A DNA stretch of 64,000 bases from NCBI RefSeq assembly GCF_000008545.1, contig NC_000853.1, positions 1-64,000 on the forward strand, given 5' to 3'. Below, piece by piece: positions 44,434 to 51,631 of this stretch; the first letter of the stretch is position 1, and each line of letters begins with the position of its first letter. The position numbers and the translations under genes were made by a program. The notes under the pieces were generated by a model. That model made no database searches, had not been told where the DNA came from, and worked only from the letters and a program-made list of their open reading frames with translations. Origin of the DNA: Thermotoga maritima MSB8. Lineage in GTDB: Bacteria; Thermotogota; Thermotogae; Thermotogales; Thermotogaceae.

Positions 44434-44652
44434 ATGGACAAGGAAAAATACGTGAAAGGAATAGAAAAAGCACTTCAGAAAATAGCGGTCCGTGAGTTAA
44501 AAATCGTCGATATCTCCGAAATATGGATCGAAACGGCTCTCCCAAAAGATCTCATAATCGAAATACTCAAAGAAGGAAAGCTCAATATCCCATCCGGTAT
44601 CGAGACCATAAAAGACGGGAGGGATGTCATCTGGAAAAGGTCTGGTTCCTGA
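44434..44652 (+). CDS. Hypothetical small protein
   Basis: A 72-residue mostly helical protein (DKEKYVKGIEKALQKIA start). ATG 44434 follows GAGGTGA by five bases; the ORF from 44404 begins inside the terminator. No family is recognised. Its 3' end overlaps the beginning of the interrupted DUF362 gene, with which it was probably cotranscribed. Confidence 0.55.
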   Translation: MDKEKYVKGIEKALQKIAVRELKIVDISEIWIETALPKDLIIEILKEGKLNIPSGIETIKDGRDVIWKRSGS

Positions 44653-44750
44653 ACGTCTCCAACTACGAGGAAGCCAGCACAAGGCTCAGAGAACTCCTTG
44701 ACAAGTACTTTTCTCACCTGTTTTCACCATCCGATAAGGTTCTTTTGACA
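44631..44750 (+). pseudogene. 5' fragment of a DUF362 gene cut by the IS605 element
   Basis: From CTG 44631 the frame encodes about 40 residues ending Ser-Asp-Lys-Val-Leu-Leu. This matches the N-terminal strand-helix-strand of DUF362 proteins, which normally continues Lys-Pro-Asn. After this point it runs into the IS right-end hairpin and stops at 44765. The continuation lies beyond the element at 46296-47081. Confidence 0.65.
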
Positions 44751-44830
44751 CTCCCAATCCCCTGAAGGGGATGGGATTCTTGGCAGCTCTTAGGCTGCCT
44801 TCCATGGAGCGCTAATCGCTCCATGGCCAC
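44745..44830 (-). ncRNA. candidate omega RNA (TnpB guide RNA) at the right end
   Basis: Three consecutive stems lie at the 3' end of tnpB and beyond. CCATGGAGCG (44802-44811) pairs with CGCTCCATGG (44817-44826). GGCAGC (44782-44787) pairs with GCTGCC (44794-44799). The third is the right-end hairpin 44753-44775. TnpB guide RNAs are made from exactly this part of IS605 elements, with the guide taken from flanking DNA just past the end (below about 44750). The RNA itself is inferred. Confidence 0.6.
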
Positions 44831-46294
44831 AGAGGTGCGGGTTAAACCTCACACCTCTGGCGGGTGCCAAGCCCGCTACTACTTGGGACTTCGTCCCAAG
44901 ATACCTTTTCCAAATGTTGATTGCTCCCACTCCGTCCCTGTGATACTCAAAACCGCAGCCGGCGCACTTGTAATTTCGTCCAGACGGCCTGTTTTGAGTG
45001 CCGCATACAGGACACGTTTTGCTTGTATGCGCTTCAGAAATGCGCACGACCTCGATGCCGAATATTTGCGCTTTGTATTCTATCTGGCTCATGAGCTTTC
45101 TGAAGGCCCATTGGTGCAGTTTTTGATTGAAATTATCGTTGCCGTTTGTGCGTTCTCTTATGTTCGTAATGTCTCCGACGACAATGGTGCCTATGTTCTT
45201 TTGCACGCATAAACCGATGAAGTGGCTCGTGATTTTGTGGAGCACGTCGTTGATTTGGTTTCTCGTCTTGTACAGCACCCTTCTTTTGGCTCTCGACAGT
45301 TTTTTATACCTTCGTGAGCCCTTTTGGCATCGACTCAAAGCCCGCTGAATATCTGCTAGTCTTTTGTTTCGGTATCTGAGTATGCTGTTGAGAACACCAC
45401 CGTGATATGAAATCACCTCAGAACCATCGAAACAGGTTATCGGGCGGAGTATTCCGACGTCTACGGACATAACTTTCTGGCTTTGGCCTCTCTTGTGCTC
45501 ACTCTTCACCTCTATCGCAAGGTGAAGATAATACCGGCCGGCTTCGTAAACCAACTTGGCTTGCCTGATTGTTGTACCGGCTGGCAACGTTGTGGGGATT
45601 ACAAATGGCTCTCGATTGCGTCCCATCGAGAGCTTGACCTTCCCATCTGGCAAAAGCTTGATGGCTTGATTTTTCCAAATGAACGGCAGAAAATTTTTCC
45701 TCTTGTATGGCGGTTTTGCATGTGGATTTGTTTTGACTGCAACAAAGTAGCTATTGAGTGCCTGAAAGTACAGCTGGACCATGGCTTGTTTGGAGTGAGT
45801 GTGGATATCGATAGCGCTCGACCAGCGAAGGATGTATTTTTGCGCTGTGTTCGGTGAGAGCCAAAAACCTTTCTTGTTTTTGATCTTTTTGACCAGCGAC
45901 ATGGTTTTGTTGTAGATCCGAGCGGCGATCCTGTTCAGCTCGGAACACAAAGGATACAATTCCACCGGCACAGGGACTTTGTAGGTTCTGATCACATATC
46001 TTGACACTCTTCAATGTACCTCCTGATGGTTTCTTCTGAAACGGTGCCCACTGAGCCCACATAGTATGTTCTGCTCCACAATCCTTCTCTTGTTCTCAGG
46101 TGCGGGAATTTTTCGAGAAGCTTTTTTGAAGACACCCCTTTGAACAGGTTGACTATTTGTGCCGGAGCTAACCGAGGAGGCGCAGAAACAAAAAGATGCA
46201 CATGATCCGGTTGGATCGATAGCGACAACACCCAATCATAACACGAACATGACCAACAAGCAAGCCTCTTACCCGTTCCCCTGAAGCGGAAGGG
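44753..46294 (-). mobile_element. IS200/IS605-family insertion sequence
   Basis: It contains a tnpB and a truncated tnpA transcribed on the minus strand. The two ends carry matching imperfect hairpins, at 44753-44775 and 46272-46294. Both have a TGAA loop on the plus strand, a CCC/GGG base and one bulged base at the same position. The exact tips are probably about ten bases outside these hairpins. No terminal inverted repeats or target duplication are seen, as expected for this single-strand transposition family. It lies inside a DUF362 gene. Confidence 0.85.
44790..46007 (-). CDS. tnpB: TnpB, RNA-guided nuclease of the IS605 element
   Basis: A 405-residue TnpB that appears intact. The RuvC Asp is D183 in SVDVGI. 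The zinc finger is C332, C335, C348 and C351, and the last RuvC Asp is D358 in YHRDGVGAIN. The usual middle Glu is replaced: the strand reads IVVGDI (G278), and a Glu appears at E325 in ISEAHTSKTC, 47 residues on. That matches the rearranged active site described for some TnpB and Fanzor proteins. The GTG start at 46007 overlaps tnpA by 16 bases. Family role: guide-directed cleavage that keeps the element in place. Confidence 0.92.
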   Translation of the reverse strand: MSRYVIRTYKVPVPVELYPLCSELNRIAARIYNKTMSLVKKIKNKKGFWLSPNTAQKYILRWSSAIDIHTHSKQAMVQLYFQALNSYFVAVKTNPHAKPPYKRKNFLPFIWKNQAIKLLPDGKVKLSMGRNREPFVIPTTLPAGTTIRQAKLVYEAGRYYLHLAIEVKSEHKRGQSQKVMSVDVGILRPITCFDGSEVISYHGGVLNSILRYRNKRLADIQRALSRCQKGSRRYKKLSRAKRRVLYKTRNQINDVLHKITSHFIGLCVQKNIGTIVVGDITNIRERTNGNDNFNQKLHQWAFRKLMSQIEYKAQIFGIEVVRISEAHTSKTCPVCGTQNRPSGRNYKCAGCGFEYHRDGVGAINIWKRYLGTKSQVVAGLAPARGVRFNPHLCGHGAISAPWKAA

Positions 46295-46318
46295 CTTGCG
46301 AGGCTGTTTTTCTGTCAC
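45992..46318 (-). pseudogene. tnpA: tnpA (Y1 transposase), N-terminally truncated
   Basis: From about 46218 downstream the product is typical TnpA. It has the HUH metal site in QPDHVHLF, APAQIVNLFKGVSSKKL, and a C-terminal helix with the probable catalytic Tyr in RRYIEE. The normal first 50 or so residues, with the HLVFCPKYR strand, are missing. Instead the frame reads through the left-end hairpin. The element therefore probably cannot transpose on its own. Confidence 0.75.
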
Positions 46319-47081
46319 AGGTGTTGAAGATGTTTGTGAAAGACTGGGCGTTCCATGTGTTCCTTTGGATGATCCTGTGGAAGTCAGCGGAGAAGTGTTT
46401 CAGAAGATAAAAATTTCCAGGAAGGTTCTTGAAGCAGACAAGGTGGTTAATCTTCCAAAATTGAAGACCCACTCCCAAATGGTTATGACACTCGGAGTGA
46501 AAAACACCTTCGGATGTGTGGTGGGTCTCGAAAAATCTTCCTGGCACATGAGGGCAAAGAATTACGACGATTTCGCGAATCTGTTGATAGACATTCATCG
46601 AATCGTGTCTCCAGTTCTCACGATTCTCGACGGTGTGGAGGGTATGGAAGGAAACGGACCCACAAACGGTAAAAAGAAACATTTTGGCCTTGTGGCTGTT
46701 TCGAAAAATGCTTTTGCTCTCGACGACGCTGTCTGCAAAGCTTTAGGAATAGATCATGTTGTTTACACGGTTCAGCATGCTCGAAAAAGAAGAGTAGTTC
46801 CTGATTATGAAATTGTGGGAACGTTCCACGCTTCTATACAACTTCCTTCCACCGTCTCCACCCTCGATAGACTATCCAGAACCTTTTCAAGGTTCTTTGT
46901 GAAGTATCCAAAGATCGACACCAGAAAGTGCGTGAAGTGTCGGCTCTGCGAGGAACGATGCCCCGCCTCGGCCATAGATATCTCCTCTCAGAGAATCGAC
47001 TACCAGAAGTGCATAAGATGCTACGTCTGCCATGAAGTCTGCCCTCAGGATGCCATAAAGCTTGTCAGAAGACTCGTATAG
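46296..47081 (+). pseudogene. 3' fragment of the interrupted DUF362/ferredoxin gene
   Basis: The open frame resumes DUF362 sequence (TGVEDVCERLGVPCV, LPKLKTHSQMVMTLGVKN, the GMEGNGPT region). It ends with a 2[4Fe-4S] domain, CVKCRLCEERCP and CIRCYVCHEVCP. Its first codons lie within or next to the IS left end, and there is no proper start or ribosome site. Relative to the 5' fragment (44631-44750), about 50 residues of the family are absent on both flanks, so DNA was probably lost at the insertion. Confidence 0.75.
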
Positions 47082-47104
47082 ACAATATATTAGAAATGTA
47101 TATA

Positions 47105-47134
47105 TTGAAAGCATCCATGTGATGATGATACAAT
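47105..47134 (+). promoter_or_regulatory. promoter of the feo operon
   Basis: TTGAAA (47105-47110) and TACAAT (47129-47134) are 18 bases apart. The predicted start near 47141 lies directly before the Fur-like palindrome. Confidence 0.65.
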
Positions 47135-47148
47135 TAATCTGAATTTTT

Positions 47149-47163
47149 TGAGAATCATTCTCA
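47149..47163 (+). promoter_or_regulatory. Fur-box-like operator
   Basis: TGAGAATCATTCTCA is a perfect 7-1-7 palindrome, extended outward by T5 and A6. It differs from the classical Fur 7-1-7 core TGATAATCATTATCA by one symmetric change. Position just after the transcription start and before feoA makes iron-responsive repression likely. Confidence 0.75.
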
Positions 47164-47181
47164 AAAAAAGGGGGCAGAGCC

Positions 47182-47646
47182 GTGAAACTTTCAAGACTCG
47201 TACCAGGAGTTCCCGCAAGAATAAAAAGACTCGAAGTTTCCGGAGAACTGCATGAAAAACTCGTGGGAATGGGATTCGTTCCAGGTGAAGAAATAGAAAT
47301 CGTTCAAGTCGCTCCCCTGGGAGATCCCATCGTTTGCAAGATTGGGAATAGGAACATCACATTGAGAAAAAGAGAAGCGGATCTCATAGAAGTGGAAGTC
47401 GTGGGAGGAGAATTGCCTTTGATCCTTGCAGACGATGGAACTTACGAGATAACCAAACTAAATGGTGGAAGGAGATTTCTTTTTAGAATGAAGAACCTTG
47501 GAATCGAATCAGGTAAGAAAATACAGGTTTCAGGAAGGAGATACTACATAGAAGGAAGGGAAATAGATTTAGGATACGGCGAAGCAACCAAGATATGGGT
47601 GAGGAGGGTCAGCGATGCCGGTGAAGAGTCTCACCCGCAGAAGTGA
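47182..47646 (+). CDS. feoA: FeoA, two fused SH3-like FeoA domains
   Basis: A 154-residue protein, twice the usual FeoA size. The first FeoA domain is about residues 1-75 (LHEKLVGMGFVPGEEIEIVQ, GDPIVCKIGNRNITLRKREA). A second, more divergent copy covers about 80-145 (FRMKNLGIESGKKIQV). Role: small cytoplasmic partner of the FeoB ferrous iron transporter. The GTG start follows AAGGGGGCAG. The feoB start overlaps it by 32 bases. Confidence 0.9.
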   Translation: MKLSRLVPGVPARIKRLEVSGELHEKLVGMGFVPGEEIEIVQVAPLGDPIVCKIGNRNITLRKREADLIEVEVVGGELPLILADDGTYEITKLNGGRRFLFRMKNLGIESGKKIQVSGRRYYIEGREIDLGYGEATKIWVRRVSDAGEESHPQK

Positions 47647-49624
47647 GATTTCTCAAAAAATCGTGAAAGTCGCTCTTGCGGGATGCCCAAACGTTGGAAA
47701 GACCAGTCTTTTCAATGCCCTGACCGGCACGAAACAGTACGTCGCCAACTGGCCCGGCGTGACGGTTGAGAAAAAGGAAGGTGTCTTCACATACAAAGGG
47801 TACACCATCAATCTGATAGACCTTCCTGGAACTTACTCGCTCGGATATTCCTCGATAGACGAAAAGATAGCCCGTGACTATTTACTGAAAGGTGACGCTG
47901 ATCTTGTGATACTCGTCGCGGACTCTGTCAATCCAGAGCAGAGTCTGTATCTACTTCTTGAAATACTAGAAATGGAAAAAAAAGTTATCCTTGCCATGAC
48001 AGCCATAGACGAAGCGAAAAAGACGGGAATGAAAATCGATCGTTATGAACTTCAGAAACATCTGGGAATCCCCGTGGTTTTCACCTCTTCTGTTACTGGA
48101 GAGGGTCTGGAGGAACTCAAAGAAAAGATTGTGGAGTACGCACAAAAAAACACGATTCTTCACAGAATGATTCTGGATTACGGAGAAAAAGTAGAATCTG
48201 AGATAAAGAAGGTAGAAAATTTTCTCAGAGATAAAAAGTTGAGAATCAACCCGAGGTATTTCGCTTTGAAATACCTCTCGGGGGACCCGGAATTTTACTC
48301 AGAGGGCGTGAAGCTTGGTCTTCCAGAGCTGAGCGAAGAAGAAAGGATCGGTTATCGCCTTCTCATAGCGAAAAGAAAGAGAGAATACGTTGAAAACGTT
48401 GTTAAAGAAGCCTTTGCAGATGCAGGGTCGAAATCTCTCTCTCTATCCGAAGCCATAGATCATGTCCTGACCCACAAGTTTCTTTCGTTTCCGCTGTTCT
48501 TTGCCCTCATGTATCTCGTTTTCAAGTTCACATTCGACATCGCGCAGGTCTTTTCGGACTTGCTGGATCTGCTCTTTTCCCAGTTGGGATCCGCTGTTGT
48601 CAACACTTTCGGAGAGAACGCTTTCACATCGCTGATATCCGATGGAATCATTGGTGGAGTGGGAAGTGTTCTGGTGTTCACACCAAACATCTTCGCCATG
48701 TTCCTCGCACTCGGTTTTCTGGAAGAAAGCGGTTATCTCCCCAGAGCCGCGTTCGTGATGGACAGAATCATGGAAAAATTCAAACTGAGCGGTAGAGCGT
48801 TCATGTCTCTCATACTCGGATTCGGATGTAATGTACCTTCTATCATGGCCACCCGTGCCATAGATGATCCAAGAGAAAGGCTCGTGACCATCCTCATCAC
48901 TCCCTTTATCAGCTGCAGCGCAAGACTTCCAGTGTACCTTCTCATTCTGAGAATCTTCTTCCCTGAGTCCTCCGCTGCCATGCTCTTTATAATCTACTCT
49001 CTGAGTATTCTGATAACCCTCCTTTCATCGGTTGTCATAAACTGGCTGTTCTACAGGGGAAGGACTTCACCACTCATTCTGGAACTGCCGAGGTACAGAA
49101 TGCCCACACTCAAGAATCTGTACATCTACACCTGGAACAGAGGAAAGCACTTTCTGAAAAAAGCCGGAACGATCATATTCGTTTCTGCCATTCTTATCTG
49201 GGTTTTGAGTTATTTCCCAGCAGCCGGGGACATTGAGAACAGCTTCTCCGCGATGATAGGAAAATCCTTGGAGTGGATCTTCAAGCCTTTTGGATACTCC
49301 TGGAAGATAGTGACATCGCTCTTCTACGGGGCCGTAGCGAAGGAAGTTGTTGTCTCGACTATGTCGATGCTCTATGGATTCGAGGAAGAAACATTCCTGG
49401 GAGCAAAGGAAGCTCTGTCTGCGGAAATGGACCCTGTGTCTGCCATAGCGTTTCTCATTTTCGTCATGGCGTACATACCGTGTTTCGCAACTATCGCAAC
49501 CATATATTCTGAAACGGGAAGTTTGAAGTGGACCCTTTTCTCAATTGGATATTCCCTTTCAATTGCGTATGTGCTATCCCTGATCGTATTCTATGTTGGA
49601 AAACTGGTGGTGATGCTAATATGA
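47615..49624 (+). CDS. feoB: FeoB ferrous iron transporter
   Basis: A 669-residue protein. The N-terminal G domain shows GCPNVGKTS (residues 23-31), DLPGTYSL and the TAIDEAKKTG region, and a helical GDI domain follows. Two Gate-containing membrane halves come next, with conserved cysteines in LGFGCNVPS, FISCSARLP and YIPCFAT. It imports Fe2+ through the inner membrane. GGAGGG precedes the ATG at 47615. The stop overlaps the start of the next gene (ATGA 49621-49624). Confidence 0.95.
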   Translation: MPVKSLTRRSEISQKIVKVALAGCPNVGKTSLFNALTGTKQYVANWPGVTVEKKEGVFTYKGYTINLIDLPGTYSLGYSSIDEKIARDYLLKGDADLVILVADSVNPEQSLYLLLEILEMEKKVILAMTAIDEAKKTGMKIDRYELQKHLGIPVVFTSSVTGEGLEELKEKIVEYAQKNTILHRMILDYGEKVESEIKKVENFLRDKKLRINPRYFALKYLSGDPEFYSEGVKLGLPELSEEERIGYRLLIAKRKREYVENVVKEAFADAGSKSLSLSEAIDHVLTHKFLSFPLFFALMYLVFKFTFDIAQVFSDLLDLLFSQLGSAVVNTFGENAFTSLISDGIIGGVGSVLVFTPNIFAMFLALGFLEESGYLPRAAFVMDRIMEKFKLSGRAFMSLILGFGCNVPSIMATRAIDDPRERLVTILITPFISCSARLPVYLLILRIFFPESSAAMLFIIYSLSILITLLSSVVINWLFYRGRTSPLILELPRYRMPTLKNLYIYTWNRGKHFLKKAGTIIFVSAILIWVLSYFPAAGDIENSFSAMIGKSLEWIFKPFGYSWKIVTSLFYGAVAKEVVVSTMSMLYGFEEETFLGAKEALSAEMDPVSAIAFLIFVMAYIPCFATIATIYSETGSLKWTLFSIGYSLSIAYVLSLIVFYVGKLVVMLI

Positions 49625-49953
49625 ACATTTTGATGTTCATATTAACCCTGATTTCTGGTATCCTTTACATGAAGATCGATCTTCTGTTCGGCATCTTCCT
49701 GGGAGTCGTCTCGCTTGTTTTTCTTGCTGGACAATTCGAGATCTCTAAAGAAAAGTACCATGCACACATGTTCGTTGGAAGTATCATTGTTTTGTTTTTC
49801 GCTGGAATGAGTCTTCTTGAGTACCTGACAGGGTTTTTGAGACCCATTCTTGGAGAAGAAAGAATCACCCTGTCAGCGGGACACTACACCCTCTTTCTAA
49901 CGGGATTGGTGGCACTTTTCATGATATTCAAGAAAAGGATGAGATCAGAATGA
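49621..49953 (+). CDS. Small membrane protein downstream of FeoB
   Basis: A 110-residue protein with about four hydrophobic segments (near 2-18, 20-36, 50-72 and 85-103) and a basic C-terminus. No family is recognised. ATG 49621 overlaps the feoB stop and its own stop overlaps the next ATG (49950-49953). It is therefore translated as part of the iron operon. Confidence 0.75.
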   Translation: MNILMFILTLISGILYMKIDLLFGIFLGVVSLVFLAGQFEISKEKYHAHMFVGSIIVLFFAGMSLLEYLTGFLRPILGEERITLSAGHYTLFLTGLVALFMIFKKRMRSE

Positions 49954-51044
49954 GGTTCTTTCTGGTTGCGATCGTCCTTCTTGGTGTATCAATGTTTGGC
50001 TTCAACATCATTCTGGAATCTACACCCACACTCTACGATGTGGTGGAGTACTACGCTGGGGACTGGTGTATATTCAGGATGGTGTACGATGGAACCGTTG
50101 ATCCGTACAATCCTCCTCTCCTTGAAACCAACGCCACCGTCATTGGAAAAGTGATAAAATGGCAAAAACCAGAGGAAAAACTCGCTGAAATACACAAAGA
50201 AGGTTCTTCTCTCAATCTCGTAGTGATACACGGAATGGATCCGAGGGAATACACAGGCGAGATGACCGAGTACAAGAAAGAGATTGAGAAGGTGTTCGAG
50301 GAAATAGGAGAAAGACTGAGAATAAACGTCTATCTGTTTATCTACCCAACTCTTCTTGCAGATCCGGAAAAGTCAGCCGAAAGATTCATCGATCTCACAA
50401 AAGATATGGAGAACATCATCATATTCGCACACAGCATGGGAGGAATAATAGCAGAGCATATCGCTGCTAAGCACCCTGGAAACGTGAAAGGGATAATCTT
50501 CGCGGGAACGCCTCACTTAGGAAGTCCACTTGCCAACGTTCTGTTCACCGATCCAGATCGATACGAAGAGGAGTTTCTCATAGACAAAAAGACCGCAGAA
50601 AATCTCAGAGCGGCTCTTCTGATATCCTACGCGGGTTTCAGTGCAACGTACGCTCCAGGATACAGATATCTTCTCTGGCAAAGAAAACCACTGGATTTTT
50701 CAAATGTTCCGTTTGTGAACCTGGTCGGAACTATTTCCCTCGATAGTGTAGAAAGTATTCCAGGAATTCTACTGAACATAATGACAACATCTGCGTGGGA
50801 CACTCTGGGATTGATCGGCCTGAAACTTCTCGCAAGTAGTGTTTCCACAATGAAAGACGATTTTGAAGAAACGGATGGTATGGTACCATGCAAAAGTGCC
50901 TCATACGGAGGAAATGCACTCGTTTTCGACGCCGATCACGAAGATCTTTACAAAAGAAAAGATATAATCCTCGAGGGGCTTTCATATATTCTTTTCAGAA
51001 TACTGGAAAACGAGGTGATTTTAAAGAAGGGGGGATCGCAATGA
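49950..51044 (+). CDS. Secreted or membrane-anchored alpha/beta-hydrolase (lipase/esterase-like)
   Basis: A 364-residue protein. A hydrophobic N-terminal segment (about 2-18) is a signal peptide or anchor. The hydrolase fold has the oxyanion-region VIHGMDPREY and the nucleophile elbow AHSMGGI, followed by AGTPHLGSPL, which resembles PGAP1-like and bacterial lipases. The late DADHEDLYKR probably holds the catalytic His. The substrate is unknown. It is coupled by ATGA overlaps both to the membrane protein and to the lipoprotein gene, within a Fur-box operon. Confidence 0.82.
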   Translation: MRFFLVAIVLLGVSMFGFNIILESTPTLYDVVEYYAGDWCIFRMVYDGTVDPYNPPLLETNATVIGKVIKWQKPEEKLAEIHKEGSSLNLVVIHGMDPREYTGEMTEYKKEIEKVFEEIGERLRINVYLFIYPTLLADPEKSAERFIDLTKDMENIIIFAHSMGGIIAEHIAAKHPGNVKGIIFAGTPHLGSPLANVLFTDPDRYEEEFLIDKKTAENLRAALLISYAGFSATYAPGYRYLLWQRKPLDFSNVPFVNLVGTISLDSVESIPGILLNIMTTSAWDTLGLIGLKLLASSVSTMKDDFEETDGMVPCKSASYGGNALVFDADHEDLYKRKDIILEGLSYILFRILENEVILKKGGSQ

Positions 51045-51631
51045 AAGTTCTTTTGATTTCTGCTACTTTATTCAGTCTTATTCTCACAGGATGCATGCTG
51101 ACCACGACTTTCCAAACCCCACCAGGTACTGGAGAGATTTCAGAGGAGACATTAGTAAGTAGTATTGTCGAGGGTCAATCTCCAGAATCAACAATTACTA
51201 CTGTTGTGGACAACAGTTTGCCCGAATCCGATCAACACGGAACGGTTCTCTACGTTTCTCCTTCTTCAACAGATGTCACCGGTTTCATCAGCGTGTGGTT
51301 CGATCTAAAGAAGCTCCTTGAAGGAAAAGCTTTCAAAGGAGACATCGTTAAGTTTTATATCGACATACTTCAAACCAGAGAAGACCAGGCGACTGTCACT
51401 ATGAACATCTATGAAGAAACCGGCGGCAGCACCTCACTCACAAAGATAGCCACGGCTCTTTTGGAGAAAAACGAATGGACGACCGTGGAAGGTACCACGA
51501 CCGTCCCTGATATTGGCAATGTCGAAAGATATCTACTCGGTGTTTGTGCTTCGAAACCCGCCACACTCGACTTCTACATAGACAATTTCGAATGGGAGGT
51601 CATATATCAAGAAGAAGGAGGAGCAATCTGA
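51041..51631 (+). CDS. Lipoprotein with carbohydrate-binding-like beta-sandwich
   Basis: A 196-residue lipoprotein. The lipobox LTGC is near residue 18, then a Thr/Ser/Pro-rich spacer to about residue 65. The domain that follows has the pattern WTTVEGTTTVP and LDFYIDNFEW, the same ending found in CBM22/CBM4-type modules such as those in the nearby xylanase. ATG 51041 follows AAGGGGGGA and overlaps the esterase stop. It is the last gene of the feo unit and meets aguA tail to tail with no spare base. Confidence 0.75.
   Translation: MKVLLISATLFSLILTGCMLTTTFQTPPGTGEISEETLVSSIVEGQSPESTITTVVDNSLPESDQHGTVLYVSPSSTDVTGFISVWFDLKKLLEGKAFKGDIVKFYIDILQTREDQATVTMNIYEETGGSTSLTKIATALLEKNEWTTVEGTTTVPDIGNVERYLLGVCASKPATLDFYIDNFEWEVIYQEEGGAI

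Noticed and set aside
44823-45857. Plus-strand open frames opposite tnpB
   Set aside because: They mirror the intact TnpB coding region and have no family features.
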